Shown here piece after piece: positions 1 to 5,355 of a stretch of DNA of 5,460 bases. Under the pieces are notes generated by a model. That model saw only the letters and a program-made list of their open reading frames with translations, was not told the DNA's origin and did no database searches. The translations under genes and the position numbers were made by a program. The first letter of the stretch is position 1; the number at the start of each line of letters is the position of its first letter. This DNA is from an uncultured Clostridium sp. (lineage in GTDB: Bacteria; Bacillota; Clostridia; Lachnospirales; Lachnospiraceae), in NCBI GenBank assembly GCA_947643685.1, contig CANRXD010000140.1, positions 1-5,460 of the forward strand. The letters run 5' to 3'.

Positions 1-1
1 G

Positions 2-460
2 TCAATTGACAGCAAAATGCATCAAATGGAAACATCGGACAACAAATGCGTCCGTAATCCAATCCAATCGGAATCCAAATCCGAATCGGAATCCAAAGCG
101 GATATATGCTCCGAGCCCCAGGCGGCTGCGGAGCCGGAAACGCCACCTGTGATTACCCTGCAGCTGAATACCGGGGAGGAATATCCTGTCACACAGAAAG
201 ACATGGAGGGGTGGATGGCGCTTTACCCGGCTGTTGACGTGATGCAGTGCCTGCGGAACATGAAAGGGTGGCTGCTGTCCAATCCGACCAAGAGGAAGAC
301 AGCAAGGGGGATCACGCGATTTATCACTACATGGCTGCAAAAGGAGCAGGATCGCGGAGGAACGCCGGGGTACAGACCGGCATATAACCAGGGAATGGCA
401 GGTGCTTCCGGGGTAGAGCGTTTTGCGGCAGGAGCGAGGGAGTGGGCGAACAATGGATAA
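2..460 (+). CDS. phage replisome organizer-type protein, C-terminal part (5' end outside window)
   Basis: The reading frame is open from the first bases of the window to a TAA at 458-460, with no in-frame stop before the Met at 17, so I treat this as the last 152 residues of a longer gene. The piece has two parts. First comes a low-complexity linker rich in Ser, Glu and Lys. About 60 residues follow (from the Met at 17, roughly 51-112) with the pattern YPAVDVMQCLRNMKGW, then NPTKRKTARGITRFITTWL. This second part resembles the conserved C-terminal domain of Firmicutes phage replication initiators, which have an N-terminal winged-helix DNA-binding domain, a variable linker and this tail. In such phages the protein binds the phage origin and recruits the helicase loader. 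The next gene looks like that loader and overlaps this stop codon by 8 bases. The assignment rests on the C-terminal pattern and on context, because the DNA-binding domain is not in the window. The Met at 17 lacks a good ribosome-binding site and is probably internal. Confidence 0.72.
   Translation, partial: SIDSKMHQMETSDNKCVRNPIQSESKSESESKADICSEPQAAAEPETPPVITLQLNTGEEYPVTQKDMEGWMALYPAVDVMQCLRNMKGWLLSNPTKRKTARGITRFITTWLQKEQDRGGTPGYRPAYNQGMAGASGVERFAAGAREWANNG
55..97 (+). repeat. degenerate 5-6 bp tandem repeat encoding a Ser-Glu/Lys linker
   Basis: Units of the type AATCC, GAATCC and GAATCG follow each other for about 43 bases. In the coding frame they give alternating Ser with Glu or Lys. 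The array sits between the expected N-terminal DNA-binding domain and the C-terminal domain of the replisome organizer, where such linkers usually vary in length between related phages. It looks like slippage-prone linker DNA. It could also hold initiator binding sites, since phage origins often lie inside the initiator gene, but that is inference. Confidence 0.6.
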
Positions 461-1094
461 ACAGCAGTTTGCAACATTGACAATCGGGATTAAATCGGCT
501 TATCCAGCATCAAAGATACTGGAGGATTCGGCATCAATGGATTTCTGGTACCTGATGCTGAAAGATATCCCCTACGAAGTGGCTGAAAATGCCGTTATGG
601 AGCATATATGCACCAATGTATTTCCCCCGAACATAGCAGAAATCCGAAAGTTGTGTATGGAACGGTGTAGACGGCCAGCACTCAGTTTTGACGAGGCGTG
701 GGGTGTGGTACAGAAAGCGATATCCACATATGGCCGGGAGCGCCCGCATGAAGCCTATGAAACCATGGATGAAATGACTTTGGCTGTGGTAAAGAACCTT
801 GGATGGACCAGACTATGCCTGAGTGAAAACCAGGCGGCTGACAGAGCGAATTTCAGGGAGGCATACGAGGCCAAGGCCGGAGTTCTGCAAGACAGTAATC
901 AGCTGCCGGAATTTGTGGCAAAGGGGAAGGCATTGCTGCAAGAGCAGTATATTCCGCCCATTGAAGAAAAACCGGTACCGAGGATAGGGATCACGGAGCG
1001 TCCGCCGGATCCCAGGGCGGATCTTACGCAGGAGCAGCTGGAGGAACGGGCAAAGAAATTTGAAGAGGCGAGAAGGAGGATTTTAGGTGGCTAA
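453..1094 (+). CDS. G39P-like replicative helicase loader/inhibitor
   Basis: This 213-aa protein has an N-terminal half matching the pattern of the phage SPP1 G39P family: an AYP motif near residue 16, a FWYLMLKDIPYE segment (31-42), then TNVFPPNIAEIRK (54-66). In the known family this helical domain binds the replicative helicase, keeps it inactive and delivers it to the origin-bound initiator. The middle (about 79-140) contains a GWTRLCLSEN stretch and an ADRANFREAYE segment, also common in longer phage versions. The last 45 residues are Pro-rich and then a charged helix (191-210). I chose the ATG at 453 over an upstream in-frame TTG at 423: it gives the family's normal start, overlaps the upstream stop by 8 bases and has a GGGAG at 438-442. 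The preceding gene is an organizer-type protein, the same order as SPP1 genes 38 and 39. No helicase is visible here, so the loader may act on the host DnaB-type helicase or on one encoded outside the window. Confidence 0.78.
   Translation: MDKQQFATLTIGIKSAYPASKILEDSASMDFWYLMLKDIPYEVAENAVMEHICTNVFPPNIAEIRKLCMERCRRPALSFDEAWGVVQKAISTYGRERPHEAYETMDEMTLAVVKNLGWTRLCLSENQAADRANFREAYEAKAGVLQDSNQLPEFVAKGKALLQEQYIPPIEEKPVPRIGITERPPDPRADLTQEQLEERAKKFEEARRRILGG
1071..1080 (+). promoter_or_regulatory. strong Shine-Dalgarno site that fixes a GTG start
   Basis: AGAAGGAGGA lies inside the end of the helicase loader gene and is followed after 6 bases by GTG at 1087. The match to the 16S 3' end is nearly full length, so it supports the GTG as the true start of the methylase-like protein although no ATG is near. 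Confidence 0.8.
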
Positions 1095-1932
1095 AGCAAA
1101 GCGGAGTGAAATCATACAGGGTACCGAAAAGGAATTTCTGGATGTATTCAACCGGCTCTGCTATTCCAGAAGCTCTTGGCAGGTATGGGCGGACTTGATC
1201 AGCGCAATAGCGTGTACTTTAAGCAATGTGACAGATCGGACACCAAAGCACTTTGAGGCAAGGGAAAAGGAATATGCCCAGTGCATAGAGAGGCTCGGCT
1301 CGGTGGAGACGCCGGCAGAGATACTCCATATCATCGTTATGGCCCTGGAAAATGAGCCGGAGCAGGATTTCCTCGGGAAAATGTACATGAACCTGAACCT
1401 GGGAAACCACTGGAAAGGACAGTTTTTTACCCCATACAACGTGTGTAAAATGATGTCCCAGATGACCGTGGGGAATGTTGACAGGCAGATTGAAGAACAG
1501 GGCTACATATCCATTTGCGATCCGGCCTGCGGCGCTGGGGCGACACTGATAGCGGCGGCAAATACCCTGAAAAGATCCAAATACAATTTTCAGAACCATG
1601 TGATTTTTGTGGGGCAGGATGTGGATCGGGTGGTGGCACAGATGTGCTATATCCAGCTTTCGCTCCTTGGGTGCGCCGGTTATATCTGCGTAGGGAATAC
1701 AATCACCAATCCTTTGACCGGGACGGTGTTATTCCCCAGGGAAAACGAGGGGCAGGAGATGTGGTATATGCCAATGTTCCATTCGGACATATGGCAGTGG
1801 AGAAAGATATTTCATTCGCTGGGAAGTATGGGTGGAACCGTAACCACCGAAAAAACAGTGGAAAAAGAGCACTTTTATATGTTTTTCGATTTTGAAGAAA
1901 AGGAGGCGCAGTATGGAGAGCAAAGGATTTGA
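1087..1932 (+). CDS. N6-adenine DNA methyltransferase-like protein lacking an evident catalytic motif IV
   Basis: This 281-aa protein starts at a GTG and overlaps the loader gene by 8 bases. Residues 1-100 are mostly helical with no recognised motif. GQFFTP at 111-116 matches motif X of gamma-type N6-adenine methyltransferases, and DPACGAG at 145-151 is a clear SAM-binding motif I. GQDVD at 176-180 fits the acidic motif II, with the helix after it matching the usual QLSLLG pattern. In active enzymes a (D/N/S)PP(Y/F) tetrapeptide should follow. Here the equivalent place reads GNTITNPLT (203-211), and no such tetrapeptide occurs anywhere in the protein. Only about 70 residues remain, rich in aromatic residues, with no room for a target-recognition domain, and no specificity-subunit gene is in view. 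The tail shows no sign of a frameshift. It may bind SAM without methylating, need a partner, or protect or regulate phage DNA in another way. The fold is well supported; the activity is not. Confidence 0.75.
   Translation: MAKAKRSEIIQGTEKEFLDVFNRLCYSRSSWQVWADLISAIACTLSNVTDRTPKHFEAREKEYAQCIERLGSVETPAEILHIIVMALENEPEQDFLGKMYMNLNLGNHWKGQFFTPYNVCKMMSQMTVGNVDRQIEEQGYISICDPACGAGATLIAAANTLKRSKYNFQNHVIFVGQDVDRVVAQMCYIQLSLLGCAGYICVGNTITNPLTGTVLFPRENEGQEMWYMPMFHSDIWQWRKIFHSLGSMGGTVTTEKTVEKEHFYMFFDFEEKEAQYGEQRI
1900..1906 (+). promoter_or_regulatory. Shine-Dalgarno site for the 54-aa overlapping gene
   Basis: AAGGAGG lies inside the end of the methylase-like gene, 6 bases before the ATG at 1913. It is the main reason to accept the short frame that follows as a real gene and to place its start at 1913, not at upstream in-frame codons. 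Confidence 0.7.
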
Positions 1933-2077
1933 AGAAACTCTGTCGGAAAAGAGCAAAGAGGCTCTGCAGTCGGAAACATGGCAGAAAGTCAGGGATTGCA
2001 TAAAAGAGAAAAGGGAGGTCAGGCACTTCACGGCCGAAAACACAGCAGAGAATGGATACTGGAGAGGAAAATGGTGA
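1913..2077 (+). CDS. small charged protein of unknown function
   Basis: This is a 54-aa frame from ATG 1913 to TGA 2075-2077. I do not recognise it. It is rich in Lys and Glu, has one Cys, is predicted by eye to be mostly helical over residues 1-35, and ends in an aromatic and basic tail (YWRGKW). It has no signal peptide, membrane segment or zinc motif. It overlaps the end of the methylase-like gene by 20 bases and the start of the PcfK-like gene by 26 bases, so it occupies an otherwise unfilled step in the operon. The strong ribosome-binding site supports translation. It may also serve to couple translation into the PcfK-like gene, whose own start has no good ribosome-binding site. A non-functional leader frame is the alternative. 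Confidence 0.6.
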   Translation: MESKGFEETLSEKSKEALQSETWQKVRDCIKEKREVRHFTAENTAENGYWRGKW

Positions 2078-2795
2078 CTCTGGGAAAGGCGATTCGGTTG
2101 TGGAGCAGACGGAGGAAGATCCGGAGGCTGGCGAGGCTCCGCCGACGGAGCGAGCAGAGGCGGAAGAGGAGGATATTACGGATAATGGAGCAGATGATGA
2201 TGTGATTCCTATGGGAACAGCATCTTTGGAAGAGATCGTTACAGGATTGCCTGCACCGACCGCGGAGGAAATTGCGGCTGCCAAAGAAGAGAATGCTAAG
2301 ACCGTCAGGCAAAGGGCCGTGGAGAAGCTGGAAAAGGAACGGGAATCTGCAAAAGACAGCACATTCGCAGATCCTATCATCGAATATCTCCTGAAGCGTT
2401 GCAATGAGGATGAAGGAATGGCCGAGGATGTGGCGCAGGAGCATAAGACCTGGCAGAAATGCTTTGATTATATTTATTCCCAGGCGAGGAAGCAGGCAAA
2501 GGGGAATTGCGCCGCTGTCCGTGATGATGTGGTATATGAATGGGCCGAGGATTACTACCACAAAGACGATAAGGCTGAGGAAGAGAAGAAAGCCAAAAAG
2601 GCAGCTGAGGCCAAGGCCAAAAAGTCAAAATCTGCGGAGGAAAGAAAAGCGGTGAGGGCAAAGAACACCACCGATAAGGCAGAAAAGGCTCCGGTTCCGC
2701 CAAAAGCGGAAGCACCAAAAGTCCCGCCCAAACATAAAAGGAATGGGAAAGAGATGGATGGCCAGCTTGATATGTTTGCCACGATGGGTATGTAG
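2052..2795 (+). CDS. pcfK: PcfK-like protein (AcrIIA9-related family) with C-terminal clamp-binding motif
   Basis: This 247-aa protein has three parts. Residues 1-100 are very acidic and look disordered until a charged helix at about 71-100. Residues 101-172 are the folded core: TFADPIIEYLLKRC (104-117), then EHKTWQKCFDYIYSQARKQA (130-149), then VVYEWAEDYYH (160-170). This is the pattern of the PcfK family, named from the E. faecalis plasmid pCF10 and, as I recall, now grouped with the Cas9 inhibitor AcrIIA9. Residues 173-230 are a Lys/Ala/Glu helix followed by Pro-rich repeats containing VPPK. The end carries QLDMF (238-242), a close match to the bacterial sliding-clamp-binding consensus QL(S/D)LF. 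The ATG at 2052 has no good ribosome-binding site and lies within the preceding small gene, so translation is probably coupled. A later start, such as the ATG at 2211, would keep the core intact. The PcfJ-like gene follows directly, the usual pairing. The inhibitor role is a family-level possibility, not shown by this sequence. Confidence 0.78.
   Translation: MDTGEENGDSGKGDSVVEQTEEDPEAGEAPPTERAEAEEEDITDNGADDDVIPMGTASLEEIVTGLPAPTAEEIAAAKEENAKTVRQRAVEKLEKERESAKDSTFADPIIEYLLKRCNEDEGMAEDVAQEHKTWQKCFDYIYSQARKQAKGNCAAVRDDVVYEWAEDYYHKDDKAEEEKKAKKAAEAKAKKSKSAEERKAVRAKNTTDKAEKAPVPPKAEAPKVPPKHKRNGKEMDGQLDMFATMGM
2763..2777 (+). other. predicted sliding-clamp (DnaN) binding peptide QLDMF
   Basis: These bases encode Gln-Leu-Asp-Met-Phe, six residues from the end of the PcfK-like protein, after a long basic and Pro-rich tail. 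The known clamp-binding consensus is QL(S/D)LF, and Met for Leu at position four is a conservative change. Its place at a flexible extreme C-terminus is where such peptides commonly occur in replication and repair proteins. Five-residue motifs can arise by chance, so this stays a prediction. Confidence 0.5.
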
Positions 2796-2799
2796 GAGG
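2794..2799 (+). promoter_or_regulatory. Shine-Dalgarno site of the PcfJ-like gene, overlapping the upstream stop
   Basis: AGGAGG begins inside the TAG stop codon of the PcfK-like gene and ends 7 bases before the ATG at 2807. Ribosomes ending on one gene would stop exactly at the entry site of the next, which suggests coupled expression of the pair. Confidence 0.75.
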
Positions 2800-2806
2800 C
2801 GGTTAT

Positions 2807-4897
2807 ATGGATAAAAGAGCACTGTCGGCAATACCAAGGCCGGCGCTTACGGATAAAAATAAAGAGATGCCGCTGCTTGTGCCAGATATGTGTTACTTGG
2901 CAAAGGCAGAAAGGCGGGAAGTGAACGGGACTGATACGCTGATCATCAATTTTTTCAGAAATAATAAAACAGAATTAAAACCGGAATTCCGCACGTTCTG
3001 CCAGATGGATGATTATATTTCACAGGATCTGACAACGGAAAAGACCAAATGGAAAACTGGCGCGGTTAATTATCTGACAGGGTACCTTTACTGGCATAAG
3101 GACAGCGGAAATATTGTTATAGCGTCTGTAGGAGAAAGGGAAGCGATATTAGATTTTCTCCATGATTTCAGGAAGAAACACGGGATTGACGATCAGAGAA
3201 TGACGATTGCCCGGGGCGCTGCTGTAGACAGCGAGGTCGAGAACCGGATTGATGAATATCAGGATTCGATCAAAGAGTGGAAACTGCGGGAGCGGCATAA
3301 AAAGGAGAAAGCGGAGATTGATCTGCAGATGGAAAAGTTCGGCTCCCTTCCGGCTGATTATGAGCAGTTTGTAAAGGAGACGGTATTTAGCGATGAAAAC
3401 TATATCTTTTACAGCAGGCCGAAAGAGAGGGCGTATTGCACAAAATGCGGGCATGATTTTGAACTTCGGAAGGACGGCTTGTATCATAAGAAAATTGCGA
3501 TATGTAATGATATAGATCAGGTAAAGCACAATAGAACAGTCCGGTGCCCTTACTGCAATAGCTATCTGATGTGCAAGAGTGAAGGAATGGGAAGACAAAA
3601 GCTTTTTGCGGTTCAGTGGAGCGTGCTGGTGCAGAAATATGGAGAAGAGGTGCTGGTTCGGTATTTCTGCCATACAAAGGATTTCCGTGGCGATTTTCAC
3701 AATCCAGCTATAGATAGTTTTGAGAGATACAGAACAGTACATACAGAGAAGAAAGCCATGGATTTTGAATGGTATAGGTTTAAGAGTACGCAGGAGGTTC
3801 GGTGGTGCTTTTACAAAGATAGAGGCTATGGGTACTTCTCTCCGCCTGAAACGGTCGCTCCAAGGAGTGTGGTACTGTACAACAAAAATCTTTCGGGGGA
3901 TGTGGCCGGAACCTGCATGAAGTACAGCGCAGTTGATATTTATGTGGATAAGGTGGTTCAGAACAGCCAGATCCTCAATAAGCCATGGTGCATAGACTGG
4001 TATTTCAATTCATACCGGAAAAAGCCGTACCTGGAGCAGCTGCTAAAGGTTGGATTCTATAAATTAACGCGGGAGGTTCTGGAGGATCATGATTGTCCGG
4101 AATTTGAGGATGGAAGGACAATTCTGGAGACGCTGCAGGTGAATAAGCTGCAATTTAATATGCTCCGCAAGATAGGGGATCCATCTGTGAGGGATGTTAG
4201 AATACTACAGTATGCTGGAGAGATTCGGCAGGAAGATTTTGACATACTCCGCTATATCCATGATGAAAGCTATGATCGGATGTATCAAAAGTATCTCGAT
4301 ATGCGTCGGTACACCACGATTTACAAGCTGGATAAATACATAAATAAACAGCGGATTGTTCATGACCGAGATTATTTTGACTATATCGGGTGGCTGGAAG
4401 AGATGGGCTATGATATGCGGAATGAATTTAACCTGTTTCCCAGAGATTTCAAGAAAGCCCATGATGATAAGTCAAAGGAGTATACCAGATTCAAGGATAA
4501 GCAGGCCAAAGAGGATGAAAAGCGGTTTAAAAGACTGTTAAAGCAGCTCCGCAAGGAAACGGCGGATGTGGATGCCATGAATCTGAGGATTGAAGGTATG
4601 TTCATCCGGCTGCCGAAAGAACTGGATGAATTGAAGAGAGAGGGAGAAACACTGCACCATTGCGTAGGAACATACCGGGACAAAGTAGCCAGAGGCGATA
4701 CCATGATTTTCTTTATCCGCTTGGAAGCAGAACCGGATCGGCCGTTTTACACGCTGGAGTGGAAAGGCCGGGTAATTCAGTGCCGGGGATTTAAAAATTG
4801 CGATATGACACCGGAGGTCAAGGCGTTTGTGAACATATTTCAGGAGAAAATGGTGGAATATGAGGAAAAGCCGGTGAACCGGAGAAAGGCGGGATAA
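2807..4897 (+). CDS. pcfJ: PcfJ-like protein with zinc-binding CxxC pair
   Basis: This 696-aa protein starts at an ATG with a good ribosome-binding site 11 bases after the PcfK-like gene. Residues 141-175 form a charged helix. A probable zinc site follows: CTKC at 211-214 and CPYC at 247-250, about 32 residues apart. The middle (300-520) is rich in Tyr, Trp and charged residues, without recognised motifs. A charged, probably coiled-coil helix spans about 546-590. The C-terminal domain (about 600-690) carries the PcfJ signature: GETLHHCVGTY (613-623), then FFIRLE (635-640), FYTLEW (647-652) and GRVIQCRGFKN (654-664). PcfJ and PcfK were named from genes in the conjugation region of plasmid pCF10 and are widespread in Firmicutes phages. 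To my knowledge no biochemical activity is established. The invariant-looking His, Cys, Glu, Gln, Arg and Asn residues suggest an enzyme or nucleic-acid-binding pocket, which is inference. The length is typical of full-size members, and no truncation is seen. Confidence 0.85.
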   Translation: MDKRALSAIPRPALTDKNKEMPLLVPDMCYLAKAERREVNGTDTLIINFFRNNKTELKPEFRTFCQMDDYISQDLTTEKTKWKTGAVNYLTGYLYWHKDSGNIVIASVGEREAILDFLHDFRKKHGIDDQRMTIARGAAVDSEVENRIDEYQDSIKEWKLRERHKKEKAEIDLQMEKFGSLPADYEQFVKETVFSDENYIFYSRPKERAYCTKCGHDFELRKDGLYHKKIAICNDIDQVKHNRTVRCPYCNSYLMCKSEGMGRQKLFAVQWSVLVQKYGEEVLVRYFCHTKDFRGDFHNPAIDSFERYRTVHTEKKAMDFEWYRFKSTQEVRWCFYKDRGYGYFSPPETVAPRSVVLYNKNLSGDVAGTCMKYSAVDIYVDKVVQNSQILNKPWCIDWYFNSYRKKPYLEQLLKVGFYKLTREVLEDHDCPEFEDGRTILETLQVNKLQFNMLRKIGDPSVRDVRILQYAGEIRQEDFDILRYIHDESYDRMYQKYLDMRRYTTIYKLDKYINKQRIVHDRDYFDYIGWLEEMGYDMRNEFNLFPRDFKKAHDDKSKEYTRFKDKQAKEDEKRFKRLLKQLRKETADVDAMNLRIEGMFIRLPKELDELKREGETLHHCVGTYRDKVARGDTMIFFIRLEAEPDRPFYTLEWKGRVIQCRGFKNCDMTPEVKAFVNIFQEKMVEYEEKPVNRRKAG

Positions 4898-4898
4898 A

Positions 4899-5084
4899 AT
4901 GGCGGACAAGGCAAGGCATAAGATCAGAAATCTGCTTATGAAGCTGAATGATGAAGACCGGAATACCCTTTGCTGTCTCCTGATCAAAGCGGGATATGCG
5001 GCCAGAATTGGAAAGGAGCGGCCCGGCGGAAAGGGCCAGACGATGTATTTCGTGGAATTTTGGGAGGAGGATGCAGATGCATAG
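4899..5084 (+). CDS. small phage protein of unknown function
   Basis: This is a 61-aa protein starting one base after the PcfJ-like stop codon, with a modest GA-rich ribosome-binding region before the ATG. I do not recognise a named domain. The first 35 residues look like two helices, basic then Leu/Cys-containing (RNLLMKLNDEDRNTLCCLLI). A Gly-rich turn follows, then a short strand-like end (TMYFVEFWEE). The layout resembles a small DNA- or protein-binding adaptor, but no binding motif is specific enough to say so. It overlaps the next gene by 8 bases, and its last codons contain that gene's ribosome-binding site, so it clearly belongs to the operon. Consistent spacing on both sides supports it being a real gene. 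Confidence 0.68.
   Translation: MADKARHKIRNLLMKLNDEDRNTLCCLLIKAGYAARIGKERPGGKGQTMYFVEFWEEDADA
5062..5070 (+). promoter_or_regulatory. Shine-Dalgarno site that chooses between two ATG codons
   Basis: GGGAGGAGG runs directly into an ATG at 5071 and stands 6 bases before a second in-frame ATG at 5077. The first has no spacer and could not be read efficiently from this site, so 5077 is the likely start of the zinc-ribbon protein. Confidence 0.75.
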
Positions 5085-5355
5085 AAAAGTGTGGATGCCG
5101 AAGGGCATAGCAAGAAAGCCGGCTGCGAGAACAGAAACGTATCTGAAATACGGATTTGTTATTACGGAATGTGAGAAATACTTATGTCCAAGGTGCGGAG
5201 GCGTTCTGAACGCAGGACCGAATTACCAGCCAAAATACTGCGATCAGTGCGGACAGAAAGTCAGCTTCAAAGGAACTGAGTGGAAGGAAGATAGGGAAAT
5301 GGGATTTGCAGAAAGGGGAGGAAAGCATGAACAGGTCGAAAATCGAGTGGTGTGA
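5077..5355 (+). CDS. small zinc-ribbon protein
   Basis: This is a 92-aa protein. CPRC at 37-40 and CDQC at 55-58 form two zinc knuckles about 14 residues apart, the arrangement of a rubredoxin-like zinc ribbon. The second is followed by Gly-Gln and basic residues, as is common in such folds. Residues 1-20 are basic with an Arg/Lys-rich stretch, and the tail after 66 is charged. Zinc ribbons of this size in phage operons usually bind nucleic acid or mediate protein contacts, and nothing here says which. An in-frame ATG at 4996 would add 27 residues that lie inside the previous gene and lack a ribosome-binding site, so I reject it. The gene overlaps the preceding one by 8 bases and the following radical-SAM-type gene by 29 bases. 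Confidence 0.75.
   Translation: MHRKVWMPKGIARKPAARTETYLKYGFVITECEKYLCPRCGGVLNAGPNYQPKYCDQCGQKVSFKGTEWKEDREMGFAERGGKHEQVENRVV

Noticed and set aside
423..452. TTG codon at 423 as the start of the helicase loader
   Set aside because: The ATG at 453 gives the family's normal N-terminus, while the extra ten residues are unlike the family and the TTG has no ribosome-binding site.
477..506. TTGACA followed after 18 bases by TATCCA, a possible promoter inside the loader gene
   Set aside because: The -10 match is only three of six, and it lies in coding DNA of a closely packed operon. Other TTGACA copies (near 6 and 1478) also lack a -10 box at the right distance.
1892..1932. Frameshift joining the methylase-like protein to the 54-aa frame
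   Set aside because: The methylase-like protein ends naturally with a charged tail, no slippery heptamer with a following structure is evident, and the short frame has its own start and ribosome-binding site.
1978..2205. Plus-strand frame of 75 codons with a very Arg-rich product
   Set aside because: It arises from the same GA-rich DNA that encodes the acidic start of the PcfK-like protein, and it lacks a ribosome-binding site.
1703..2404. Long minus-strand open frame (233 codons) opposite the 54-aa and PcfK-like genes
   Set aside because: Its Ser-rich, low-complexity product is the mirror of the Glu/Ala-rich plus-strand protein, it has no ribosome-binding site and it spans three well-supported genes.
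3149..3742. Minus-strand open frame of 197 codons within the PcfJ-like gene
   Set aside because: No ribosome-binding site and no domain pattern, and it lies entirely opposite a conserved gene. It is a shadow frame.
4871..4882. CCGGTGAACCGG inverted repeat near the end of the PcfJ-like gene as a terminator
   Set aside because: The stem is only four base pairs, no T-run follows, and the next gene starts 17 bases later.
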